A DNA stretch of 21,391 nucleotides from assembly GCA_937907205.1 (NCBI GenBank), contig CALESE010000111.1, forward strand, positions 1 through 21,391. The letters are read 5' to 3'. The DNA is from an uncultured Romboutsia sp. GTDB lineage: Bacteria > Bacillota > Clostridia > Peptostreptococcales > Peptostreptococcaceae. This document shows positions 1-7,320 of this stretch, piece by piece. The notes below the pieces were generated by a model that made no database searches, was not told the origin of the DNA, and saw only the letters and a program-made list of their open reading frames with translations. Numbering within the stretch: the first letter of the stretch is position 1; every line of letters starts with the position of its first letter. Made by a program: the position numbers and the translations under genes.

Positions 1-53
1 GGGAGCAAGGATATATCGTTGGCGAAATGAGCGAAGCGAATTTTTTATATTAA
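1..53 (+). CDS. C-terminal end of an unidentified reading frame (partial)
   Basis: From base 3 the plus strand reads EQGYIVGEMSEANFLY and stops at TAA 51-53, so this may be the last 16 codons of a gene that begins before the window. I do not recognise the protein. The stretch is far richer in G+C (about half of the first 40 bases) than its surroundings and repeats GCGAA three times, which is unlike the neighbouring coding DNA. It ends 7 bases before the convergent sleC stop. It could equally be non-coding, for example part of a structured RNA or repeat, so confidence is low. Confidence 0.3.
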   Translation, partial: EQGYIVGEMSEANFLY

Positions 54-60
54 ATATTTA

Positions 61-1335
61 TTAGATTGTAGGATTTAAAGAAGCTATTTTAGTTACAGCA
101 ACATATATTCTTGAAATTTCATACCATGTTTTAAAATCAACTACTCCAGATTGAGGTAAACCAAAAATACCTTGGAATGTTCTTACTGAATTAGCAGTAT
201 TTTCACCGTATATACCGTCCTCTCTAACCTTTGGAATAGCAGGATAAGATTTAGATATTGCATTAAGTTGATTTTGTATAGTTCTTACATCCTTTCCAGT
301 TGATCCAACTTGAAGAACTTCTCCAGGGAATGATACAGGAACACCACTAACAATAGGTGCTTGTTCAAATGTTATTTCATCACCATAGAAATATCTTAAT
401 ATACTTTGGTAATCCATACCTTGGTCACCCAAATCTTTACTTCCCCATTGGGTCATTTGTTCTGGACATTGAGTTTTTTGACCATCACAGTATTGTGCTA
501 GTAAAGGCTGTCTAGAAGTAGGTGGTCTTTTTATAAATGTGTTAAATATTTCATCTACAGCCACACTTATTGTATCAAAAAAGTTTCTATTATATATAAA
601 TTTATGATCAAATGCAGTAGTTGAAGTAATTGTAAAACTATATCCCTGACCTCTATACCACTCTGTAAATACCCTATTTAATGTAAATGATATTATAGCG
701 ATTATATTAGCATATATTGTCTGAGTTGGCCAAGTAGAGTATATTTCAGAAGAAGCTACATTTTTAATATATTCTTTAAAAGGAATCCAATAATTTGGAG
801 CAGATGAGTCAGTTGGAAGTCCATCATGGACAACTATAAATTCCGGTACAACAGGATTATCAAGTACGACGAATCCAGTTGGAGGTGGTAGCGGCTTTAA
901 GCTAGCTTCAGGTATTTTTGGAGGATAGTTACCAAATAGAGTATGAGCACCTATGTCAAAAACAATTTCATTTTGTCTACTGTAAAAGTTTCTACATCTA
1001 GTTCTAGGCGTTAAAGGTACAGGCTGTCTTGCTTCAACAGTAGGAAAAACTTGAGTTCCATTTATAAGTACAGTCTCATATCTGTCAGCAATAACTTCAA
1101 CTAAGTAGTTACTATAAGGCTGAATATCAGAGGGTTGCTCTGAATAAGCTATGTCTGGAGCTGGTAACGATAAATTGGTTACTTGACCTGATTCATTAGT
1201 TTTTAAATTTTGTAGCACTGGAGTTGGGCTTTCTCCTGAAGTTTGAGGTATAGAATAAATATTAACCGTAGCATCTTTGATAGGAGCATTAGTTGTATTA
1301 TCTATTACACTTACTGTTAAAAAACCATCTTGCAT
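61..1335 (-). CDS. sleC: SleC, spore cortex-lytic enzyme (zymogen form)
   Basis: SleC is the peptidoglycan hydrolase that degrades spore cortex during germination in Clostridia. It is stored as an inactive precursor and activated by Csp subtilisin-like proteases (family knowledge). The 424 residues show an N-terminal pro-region of about 150 residues with a beta-sandwich, carboxypeptidase-regulatory-like look. A SpoIID-like catalytic domain follows at about 165-325. E197, in KNVASSEIYSTWP, sits where SpoIID proteins carry the catalytic Glu, and GMDYQSILRYFYG closes the domain. C283 and C290 could bind a metal. A PG_binding_1 repeat spans about 343-408 (GSTGKDVRTIQNQL, DGIYGENTANSVRTFQ). No signal peptide is visible, as expected for an enzyme packaged during sporulation. 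The ATG follows an AAGGGTG site. The gene is divergent from prsW. The csp genes are not in this window. Confidence 0.92.
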   Translation of the reverse strand: MQDGFLTVSVIDNTTNAPIKDATVNIYSIPQTSGESPTPVLQNLKTNESGQVTNLSLPAPDIAYSEQPSDIQPYSNYLVEVIADRYETVLINGTQVFPTVEARQPVPLTPRTRCRNFYSRQNEIVFDIGAHTLFGNYPPKIPEASLKPLPPPTGFVVLDNPVVPEFIVVHDGLPTDSSAPNYWIPFKEYIKNVASSEIYSTWPTQTIYANIIAIISFTLNRVFTEWYRGQGYSFTITSTTAFDHKFIYNRNFFDTISVAVDEIFNTFIKRPPTSRQPLLAQYCDGQKTQCPEQMTQWGSKDLGDQGMDYQSILRYFYGDEITFEQAPIVSGVPVSFPGEVLQVGSTGKDVRTIQNQLNAISKSYPAIPKVREDGIYGENTANSVRTFQGIFGLPQSGVVDFKTWYEISRIYVAVTKIASLNPTI

Positions 1336-1378
1336 ATAATCACCCTTTCTTTTAAAGCATTTAATAATTTCCTATTTT

Positions 1379-1408
1379 TATAATATGAAGATACTTATTA
1401 TTTTGTTA
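1379..1408 (-). promoter_or_regulatory. Sigma-K-like (late mother-cell) promoter for sleC
   Basis: On the minus strand CATATTATA (1379-1387) fits the sigma-K -10 pattern CATANNNTA, and AAC lies 17 bases upstream (1405-1407), fitting the short sigma-K -35 element. The start site would fall near 1372, about 37 bases before the sleC ATG. Sporulation expression of sleC is expected, but assignment to sigma-K rather than another sporulation sigma factor is inference from these few bases. Confidence 0.4.
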
Positions 1409-1432
1409 AGAGAAAAGGAAATAATATATATA
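1403..1432 (+). promoter_or_regulatory. Possible sigma-A promoter for prsW, overlapping the sleC promoter
   Basis: TTGTTA at 1403-1408 is followed at 16 to 18 bases by TATATA (1425-1430 or 1427-1432). The next start codon is the prsW ATG at 1457. The -35 shares bases with the proposed sleC -35 on the other strand. AT-rich DNA gives many such matches, so support is modest. Confidence 0.3.
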
Positions 1433-1456
1433 AATAATAGAAAGGTAAATTTTTTT

Positions 1457-2161
1457 ATGAGTTTAAATTTATTAATATTAGCAATATATCCATCAATAGC
1501 TTTTATATTATGGGTATATTTAAAAGATAGATATGATAAAGAACCTATAAAGATATTAGGAAGATTTTTTGTTTTAGGTGCTTTTATAAGTGTTATAGGA
1601 ATTATATGTGAGGATTTTTTAATAAATATAAATAAATATAGTGGAAATTATTATATAATTTATAGTTCGTTTATAGTAGCAGGGTTTACAGAAGAAGGAC
1701 TAAAGGCAATTGTTCTTATATCAAATGTAATAAAAGAAAAAAGTTTTAATGAAAAATTAGATGGGATAATTTACTCTGTATTTTTATCTCTTGGATTTGC
1801 AACAGTTGAAAATATAATCTATTTATATTTTGAGGATGTATCAAATGTATTTAGAATTAGTCTAATTAGAGGGATTATATCAGTACCTGCTCATATGATG
1901 TTTGCAATAACTATGGGATATTATATATCCAAATATAAATTTAGTAATAGTAAGTCCAAAAGGCGTGAATATATAATATTATCTATTTTAGTTCCTATTT
2001 TACTTCATGGTATATTTGATTTATTATTGCTAGTTAAATTTAAGTTATCTAAAGTGATATTTATTATTTATTTGATTTTATTATGGAAAATTAATTTAGA
2101 TAAATTAGATGAGTATACCAATATATCTAGGAAAAGATTTTTTAGAATTAATAAAAAATAA
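1457..2161 (+). CDS. prsW: PrsW family intramembrane metalloprotease
   Basis: PrsW proteases cut membrane anti-sigma factors (RsiW in Bacillus subtilis), releasing ECF sigma factors during envelope or antimicrobial-peptide stress. This 234-residue protein has several hydrophobic segments and the family's signature motifs: GFTEEGLK (E79, E80), GFATVENIIY (E118), VPAHMMFA (H146) and LLHGIFDLL (H184, D188), which place Glu/His ligands for the metal in the membrane. I start it at ATG 1457 because the family begins with a hydrophobic helix followed by KDRYDKEP, and GAAAGGT lies upstream. An in-frame ATG at 1385 would add 24 residues but overlaps the proposed promoter elements. Adjacency to sleC matches my memory of C. 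difficile. No anti-sigma/ECF pair is in the window. No clear terminator follows, so transcription may run on into the next gene. Confidence 0.88.
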   Translation: MSLNLLILAIYPSIAFILWVYLKDRYDKEPIKILGRFFVLGAFISVIGIICEDFLININKYSGNYYIIYSSFIVAGFTEEGLKAIVLISNVIKEKSFNEKLDGIIYSVFLSLGFATVENIIYLYFEDVSNVFRISLIRGIISVPAHMMFAITMGYYISKYKFSNSKSKRREYIILSILVPILLHGIFDLLLLVKFKLSKVIFIIYLILLWKINLDKLDEYTNISRKRFFRINKK

Positions 2162-2243
2162 TAGTTTTTCTCTTATATTGAATATTTAGATAATCAAGTA
2201 TGGATACTAAAATAATATGAACTAAATTTAGGAGGAATAAGTT

Positions 2244-3044
2244 ATGAGTACACTAGATAAAAATCAAGAATATATAATATCTAAATTTTTAGAAAAGTAT
2301 GATTATAACTCAATATTAGAGATTTTAGATAGTTTAGGGATAATGGATAGTGATTTATATTTATTAATAAAATCATGTAATTATTCAATGAATTTTGAAT
2401 TTAAAAAGTCATTAGAATGTATAGAAAATATTAGTGATGATATAAAAGCTAAAAGTGAAATAAATAATCTTATTGTAAATTTAAAAAATTTAATACTAGG
2501 AGAACCAGAAGATATATTATCTGAATTAATAGAAAATATGAAGATAAAAGTTGTCAATCAAGAATATATAGACTTTTTAGGTAGACTATATAGATTAAAA
2601 GAAGCATTATTCAAATATATATTTATAAGTACAAAAGAAACTAAAAATTATAAAGTATGTATGTATGGTCATATGGTATCAAAGAAAAATATTTTATATA
2701 CATTAAAAAAGAAGTATAATATATATAATGGCAATTTAATACATGGTGTAACTAATTATGTAAATAGGCATATTAAAAAAACTAAAAGAATGGAAAAAGT
2801 AATAGACATATTAAATAGTGAAAAGTTAGAAAATTTAATTAAACTTAGAAATGATAGTCCTGTTGGACATGGGTTTAAAGGAGTAAGTAAAGAGAGCATA
2901 GAAGAAATATACGGAAGCCCAATGGAGGTAATAAAAGATCTAGTAAAGGCATGTGAGTTATTAGATTTAGGAATTAATATGAATAAGTATGAAAATATTA
3001 ATGAAGTTGTTATATACTTAATAGGTAATTATAGCAACAATTAA
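2244..3044 (+). CDS. Uncharacterised helical protein with HEPN-type R-x6-H motif
   Basis: I do not recognise a named family with certainty. The 266-residue protein looks almost wholly helical. Residues 1-100 resemble paired helices of a TPR-like scaffold. The second half contains IDFLGRLYRLKEALFKYIF (109-127) and then KLRNDSPVGHGFKGVS (200-215), where R202-N-x5-H209 matches the R-x4-6-H catalytic signature of HEPN ribonucleases. The RN....HGF wording recalls the C-terminal HEPN domain of CRISPR-associated Csm6/TIGR02710 proteins. No Rossmann-like CARF sensor domain is visible, and no CRISPR array or cas gene lies in the window. The gene has a good AGGAGG site and lies between prsW and a signal peptidase gene, on the same strand, with gaps of 82 and 40 bases. 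RNase activity is inference; it could be a non-catalytic HEPN relative. Confidence 0.7.
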   Translation: MSTLDKNQEYIISKFLEKYDYNSILEILDSLGIMDSDLYLLIKSCNYSMNFEFKKSLECIENISDDIKAKSEINNLIVNLKNLILGEPEDILSELIENMKIKVVNQEYIDFLGRLYRLKEALFKYIFISTKETKNYKVCMYGHMVSKKNILYTLKKKYNIYNGNLIHGVTNYVNRHIKKTKRMEKVIDILNSEKLENLIKLRNDSPVGHGFKGVSKESIEEIYGSPMEVIKDLVKACELLDLGINMNKYENINEVVIYLIGNYSNN

Positions 3045-3084
3045 TATTTTAAATAGCAATATCAATACATAGGAGATGATTTTA

Positions 3085-3618
3085 ATGAGTGAAAAATTTA
3101 AAAAAGAGGCTATTGAATGGTCTAAAATAATTGTTACAGCTCTTATATTTGCGTTTATTATAACTCAATTTATAAGACCTACATTAGTAAGAGGGGAATC
3201 AATGTATCCGACTTTAGTAGAAAATGACTATTTAATAATTAATAGAATGGCATATAAATTTAATGAGCCTAAAAAAGGAGATATAATAGTATTTAAGACT
3301 AACTTATTACAGGAAGATGGAAAACCTAAGGACTTGGTTAAAAGAGTAATTGCAGTAAGTGGAGACCATATAAAAATAGAAGACTCTAAAGTATATGTAA
3401 ATGACACGCTTTTAGATGAACCATATATACATGATAACTATACAGAAGGAAACATAGATATGGTTATACCAGAAGGAGAAGTATTTACTATGGGAGATAA
3501 CCGAGAAGAAAGTTTAGATAGTAGATACGAGGATGTTGGATTAGTTGATGATAAAGATATAATGGGAAAAGTTATTGTAAGATTATTTCCATTCAATAAA
3601 ATAGGACCAGTTAAATAA
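3085..3618 (+). CDS. lepB: Type I signal peptidase (SipS/LepB family)
   Basis: It cleaves signal peptides from exported proteins at the outer face of the membrane. The 177 residues contain one N-terminal membrane segment (about 14-30), box B RGESMYPTL with nucleophile S39, box D KDLVKRVIAVSGD with general base K86, and box E FTMGDNREESLDSR. This is the usual size of Gram-positive SipS-type enzymes. The start is set at ATG 3085 because the AGGAG ribosome binding site (3071-3075) abuts the upstream in-frame ATG 3076, which therefore cannot use it. The gene follows the HEPN-motif gene by 40 bases and precedes the next gene by 3, so it is probably cotranscribed with both. Confidence 0.93.
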   Translation: MSEKFKKEAIEWSKIIVTALIFAFIITQFIRPTLVRGESMYPTLVENDYLIINRMAYKFNEPKKGDIIVFKTNLLQEDGKPKDLVKRVIAVSGDHIKIEDSKVYVNDTLLDEPYIHDNYTEGNIDMVIPEGEVFTMGDNREESLDSRYEDVGLVDDKDIMGKVIVRLFPFNKIGPVK

Positions 3619-3621
3619 ATT

Positions 3622-4380
3622 ATGATATTAGGAATAAGTGCATTATTATTTAATCTAGATGAAGCTCTAAATTTATGCAAGAAGATACCTTCTATAAAAC
3701 ATATAGAATTAGGTATAGATAATTTAAACGAATGTAAAGAATTATATAGATATAAAGAAAAGATAGATAAACTAAATATATCTTTAAGTATTCATTTGCC
3801 AATGGAGCTTAATTCTTGTGAAAATATAAGTTATATAAATGATTCTTGGGTCAAATTTATACTAAATATAAATAAAGAATTAAATGATTTTGATATAAAG
3901 TATTATAATCTACATCTTGGGTATGTAATAGGCAATCGTTTAAAAAATAATAGAAATAAATATCTAGATAATAGTATTAAATTTATACGTAATGTTTTAA
4001 ATAATGATATAAATATATCGATAGAGAATGTTTATTCTAATGAAGGAGATTTTTCAAATTTAGGAAATAAATCTTATGATTTTGAATATATATTCAATAG
4101 AATAAATAGCAACAATTTATATTTCTGTTATGATACAGGGCATTATCTAATAAATAAAGATGATTATATAAATAAATTAAGAGAAAAAATAGGTGTTATA
4201 CATTTAAGTGATAACAATGGCGTAGAAGATATACATATAGGAATTGGAAATGGAATCTTGCCAAAAGAACATATAAAAGAAGTTATTAGTTTAGATCCTA
4301 AATACTTAATTTTAGAGATAGATTTTAATCATATAGAGGATACAATAAATAAATTGAATGCTATTATAAAAGAGGTTTAA
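3622..4380 (+). CDS. TIM-barrel protein, AP-endonuclease-2 / sugar isomerase-like
   Basis: The 252 residues follow the repeating beta-alpha pattern of the xylose isomerase-like TIM barrel (AP_endonuc_2 superfamily). It starts MILGISAL and shows IELGID, LSIHLPMEL, YYNLHLGY, ISIENVYS, YFCYDTGHYL, VIHLSDNNG, DIHIGIGNG and LILEIDF at successive strand positions. The His, Glu and Asp residues in those motifs are placed like the divalent-metal ligands of endonuclease IV and sugar epimerases, so an active metal enzyme is likely, but the substrate cannot be read. It lacks the fuller endonuclease IV motif set seen in Nfo at 7321. Its ATG lies 3 bases after the lepB stop with only a weak AGGA upstream, suggesting translational coupling. 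Confidence 0.75.
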   Translation: MILGISALLFNLDEALNLCKKIPSIKHIELGIDNLNECKELYRYKEKIDKLNISLSIHLPMELNSCENISYINDSWVKFILNINKELNDFDIKYYNLHLGYVIGNRLKNNRNKYLDNSIKFIRNVLNNDINISIENVYSNEGDFSNLGNKSYDFEYIFNRINSNNLYFCYDTGHYLINKDDYINKLREKIGVIHLSDNNGVEDIHIGIGNGILPKEHIKEVISLDPKYLILEIDFNHIEDTINKLNAIIKEV

Positions 4381-4391
4381 TGCCTCTTTTT
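4368..4391 (+). terminator. Hairpin overlapping the end of the TIM-barrel gene
   Basis: AAAAGAGG (4368-4375) pairs with CCTCTTTT (4383-4390) across a 7-base loop that contains the stop codon of the upstream gene, and the T-run follows directly. It looks like an intrinsic terminator, yet the next gene starts only 30 bases later with no visible promoter between, so it may act as a partial attenuator. Confidence 0.6.
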
Positions 4392-4420
4392 CCTATTTAA
4401 AGGGAGAAAGGACTAGTATT

Positions 4421-6088
4421 ATGAAAAATTTAAATTTATATATTGATGGGAAAAAAATAGATTATAACAAAAATAGTGATAATGATAAGATATTCTTATA
4501 CAATATAGCAAAAGAAGTAGAGGATGAATATAAAGGATATATAACATTAGCAATAGTTGATAATAAATTAAGAGAATTAACTTATGAGATAAATAATGGT
4601 TGTAATGTTAAATTTTTAGATACAACAAATATGGATGGGCGAAGAGTTTATAATAGAACGATTGCATTTATATTTATTATGGCATGTAAAGAAGTATTTA
4701 ATAATAGTAAAGTTGTAATAGAACATTCTTTATCTGGCGGTTTATATTGTGATGTTCATTTAGATAGAGATTTAAAAGAAGAAGATGTTGAAAAAATAAG
4801 AACAAAAATGAAGGAAATAATTAAAAATGATTATAAAATAGAAAAAATAATTACAAATAAAAAAGATGCTATTTCTATATTTAAATCTTATAATATGGAA
4901 GAAAAAGCTCAACTTTTAGAGTATAAAGAATATGATGATGTGAAAATATATAAGTGCAATGGCAATATAGATCATTTTTATGGGTATATGTTACCATCAA
5001 CAGGGTATATAAAAATTTTTGATTTAAAGTTATATAAAAATGGAGTTATATTGTTAGGAGCTAGTTCAAAAGACAAAACTAAAGCAGAAGAGTTTGTACC
5101 ACAACCTAAGTTAGCAAACATATATCGTGAGGCTGAAGAGTGGTCAAATCTTATCGGTGTAGATAAAGTTTTAACTCTTAATAAAATAATAGAAGATAAT
5201 CAATATGGAGAAATTATAAGAATAGTAGAAGCACTACATGAAAAAAAATTATCTCAAATAGCAGATACTATAAAGGAAAAAGGAAAGAGAGTAATACTTA
5301 TCGCTGCACCTTCTTCATCAGGTAAAACAAGTTTTGCACATAGATTATCTATACATCTTAAAGTTAATAATTTAAAGCCTGTATCTATATCCCTAGATGA
5401 TTATTTTGTTAATAGAGAGGATACACCATTAGATGAATTTGGGAATTATGATTTTGAGTCTATATATGCAATAGATTTAGATAGATTTAATTCGGATTTA
5501 GAAAAGTTATTAAATGGAGAAGAAATAAGTCTGCCTAAATTTAACTTTAAATCTGGGAAAAGGGAAAAAAGTGGGAAAAAACTAAAAATAGATAATGACC
5601 AAATTATAATTTTAGAAGGAATACATGGTTTAAACCCAATTTTAACATCATCTATAAAAGATGAAGATAAATTTAAGATATATATAAGTGCCCTTACACA
5701 AATAAATTTAGATGACCATAATAGAATACCTACAACTGATTTAAGAATTATAAGAAGGATGGTAAGAGATTATAATTTTAGAGGTTACAGTGCAGAAAAA
5801 ACTATAAACCAGTGGGAATCTGTTAGAAGAGGGGAAAAGAAAAATATATTCCCATATCAAGAAGAAGCCGATATTATATTTAACTCAGCATGTGTTTATG
5901 AAATAGCAGTATTAAAAAAATATGCAAAGCCATTATTAGAAGATATACCTAGGGATAATAGTGCTTACATAGAAGCAAATAGATTACTAAAATTATTACA
6001 ATATTTTGTTGAATTAAATGATATATCAGATATACCACCAACATCTATAATAAGAGAATTTATAGGAGGAAGCAAAATAGTTGATTAA
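4421..6088 (+). CDS. Nucleoside kinase-like fusion: ThrRS-type N-terminus plus uridine kinase/PRK domain
   Basis: The C-terminal half (about 285-500) is a P-loop kinase of the uridine kinase/phosphoribulokinase family. It has Walker A APSSSGKTS (296-304, K302), SISLDDYFVNREDTP with the substrate-side Asp residues, YDFESIYAIDLDRF, and IIILEGIHGLNP. The N-terminal region (1-230) resembles the TGS and second additional domain of threonyl-tRNA synthetase, including HSLSGGLYCDV. This fusion is a known conserved type in Clostridia and Thermotoga, usually annotated as nucleoside kinase or uridine kinase family. At 555 residues it has the expected length. The real phosphate acceptor is not proven by sequence. 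A GGGAGAAAGG site precedes the ATG. It probably depends on read-through from the upstream signal peptidase run. Confidence 0.85.
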   Translation: MKNLNLYIDGKKIDYNKNSDNDKIFLYNIAKEVEDEYKGYITLAIVDNKLRELTYEINNGCNVKFLDTTNMDGRRVYNRTIAFIFIMACKEVFNNSKVVIEHSLSGGLYCDVHLDRDLKEEDVEKIRTKMKEIIKNDYKIEKIITNKKDAISIFKSYNMEEKAQLLEYKEYDDVKIYKCNGNIDHFYGYMLPSTGYIKIFDLKLYKNGVILLGASSKDKTKAEEFVPQPKLANIYREAEEWSNLIGVDKVLTLNKIIEDNQYGEIIRIVEALHEKKLSQIADTIKEKGKRVILIAAPSSSGKTSFAHRLSIHLKVNNLKPVSISLDDYFVNREDTPLDEFGNYDFESIYAIDLDRFNSDLEKLLNGEEISLPKFNFKSGKREKSGKKLKIDNDQIIILEGIHGLNPILTSSIKDEDKFKIYISALTQINLDDHNRIPTTDLRIIRRMVRDYNFRGYSAEKTINQWESVRRGEKKNIFPYQEEADIIFNSACVYEIAVLKKYAKPLLEDIPRDNSAYIEANRLLKLLQYFVELNDISDIPPTSIIREFIGGSKIVD

Positions 6089-6100
6089 GTTTTATTAAGG

Positions 6101-6130
6101 ATCCTGATATTGACATAATATCAGGATTTT
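6101..6130 (+). terminator. Intrinsic terminator after the kinase gene
   Basis: ATCCTGATATT (6101-6111) and AATATCAGGAT (6117-6127) form a perfect 11-bp stem with loop GACAT, followed by TTTT. The apex of this hairpin also spells the TTGACA -35 element of the next gene. Confidence 0.88.
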
Positions 6131-6139
6131 CTGTATTAT
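6110..6139 (+). promoter_or_regulatory. Sigma-A promoter of glutaminase, embedded in the terminator
   Basis: TTGACA (6110-6115, full consensus) and TATTAT (6134-6139, one mismatch) are separated by 18 bases. The start would be near 6146, leaving a leader of about 34 bases with AAGGAGG at 6168-6174. The -35 spans the loop of the upstream terminator. Confidence 0.65.
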
Positions 6140-6179
6140 AAGGTTAAAATATAGTCGAAATATAAACAAGGAGGTAAGT

Positions 6180-7097
6180 ATGGAAAATTTATTGCAAGAG
6201 GTATTAGATAATAATAAAAAGTATACTAATTATGGACAAGTAGCAAGTTATATACCAGAACTTAAAAATGCACGTCAAGAAGATTTAGGTTTATGTATAA
6301 TAGATAAAGATAATAACGTATATAAAGTAGGAGATTGTGATAAAAAATTTACAATACAAAGTATTTCTAAAACAATAGTACTTGCTATGGCTCTTATGGA
6401 TAATGATTGGGAATATGTATTTTCTAAAGTAGGTATGGAGCCAAGTGGAGATCCATTTAATTCAATAATGAAATTAGAAACAAATGATAATAAAAAGCCA
6501 TGTAATCCAATGATAAATGCAGGAGCTATAGTAACAACAAGCCTTATAAAAGGAAAAGATGTTAAAGAAAAAGAAGAACGAATGTTAAAGTTTTTTAGAA
6601 AATTAGCTAAAAACGAAAGTATTGATATAAATTATGATGTATATGAATCGGAAAAAGCTACAGGTGATAGAAATAGGGCTATGGCGTACTTATTAAAAAA
6701 CGATGGACTTATAGAAGGTAATGTTGATGAAGTTTTAGATTTATATTTCAAACAATGCTCAATAGAAATAGATACTGTTGATTTGGCAAGGATAGGTGTA
6801 AATCTTGCAAGTTATGGAATAGATATAGAAACTGGAGATAGATTGATTGATGAAAGGGTATCTAGAATAGTAAAGACATTTATGGTTACATGTGGTATGT
6901 ACGATGCATCTGGTGAATTTGCTATAAAAGTTGGAATGCCTGCAAAATCTGGTGTTGGTGGAGGTATCATGGCATCAGTACCAAATCAAATGGGGATAGG
7001 TGTATATGGTCCAGCTTTAGATAATAAGGGAAATAGTATAGCTGGTATAAAGACACTAGAAGAACTATCTAGAAAATTAAAATTAAATATATTTTAA
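6180..7097 (+). CDS. glsA: Glutaminase (serine beta-lactamase-like fold)
   Basis: It hydrolyses L-glutamine to glutamate and ammonia in the cytoplasm. The 305 residues match bacterial GlsA/YbgJ along their length. FTIQSISKT carries the S-x-x-K pair (S61, K64) that acts as nucleophile and base. NPMINAGAIVTTSL, VYESEKATGDRNRAMAYL and TCGMYDASGEFAIKVG follow, and PAKSGVGGGIMAS is the conserved C-terminal strand motif. The start is certain: AAGGAGG lies 5 bases before the ATG. It is a single-gene unit with its own promoter and a terminator at 7245-7277. No glutamate antiporter gene is adjacent, so a link to acid resistance has no support here. Confidence 0.95.
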   Translation: MENLLQEVLDNNKKYTNYGQVASYIPELKNARQEDLGLCIIDKDNNVYKVGDCDKKFTIQSISKTIVLAMALMDNDWEYVFSKVGMEPSGDPFNSIMKLETNDNKKPCNPMINAGAIVTTSLIKGKDVKEKEERMLKFFRKLAKNESIDINYDVYESEKATGDRNRAMAYLLKNDGLIEGNVDEVLDLYFKQCSIEIDTVDLARIGVNLASYGIDIETGDRLIDERVSRIVKTFMVTCGMYDASGEFAIKVGMPAKSGVGGGIMASVPNQMGIGVYGPALDNKGNSIAGIKTLEELSRKLKLNIF

Positions 7098-7244
7098 AAT
7101 ATAATTAATAATAAAATTGTTTTTTATGGGATTAGGGAATGAAATAAGTACTTGTATTAAGATGGTTAGAATGTATAAAAGCAATAGTTTATACTAAAGG
7201 AATAGATATACTTAAGAGATTTAAAAAGAAATACTATAAGCTAT

Positions 7245-7277
7245 AATAAGTATCAATTTTTTTGATACTTATTTTTT
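7245..7277 (+). terminator. Intrinsic terminator between glsA and nfo
   Basis: AATAAGTATCAA (7245-7256) pairs perfectly with TTGATACTTATT (7262-7273) over a T5 loop, followed by more T. It lies 148 bases after the glsA stop. The bases between hold no convincing gene: only a 23-codon frame starting at 7126 with no ribosome binding site. Confidence 0.85.
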
Positions 7278-7320
7278 GGGTATAATTATATTTATAATGA
7301 TAATAAGGAGGATTACAGAA

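Noticed and set aside
3438..3680. Minus-strand open frame across the lepB end
   Set aside because: It overlaps the strongly supported signal peptidase and TIM-barrel genes, has no family resemblance and no ribosome binding site.
7126..7197. 23-codon small protein after glsA
   Set aside because: No ribosome binding site and no recognisable feature; a frame of this size is expected by chance.
7262..7298. A second terminator-embedded promoter before nfo (TTGATA in the hairpin arm, TATAAT at 7281 or 7293)
   Set aside because: Spacings of 13 and 25 bases do not fit a sigma-A promoter; 18-19 base spacing gives only poor -10 matches.
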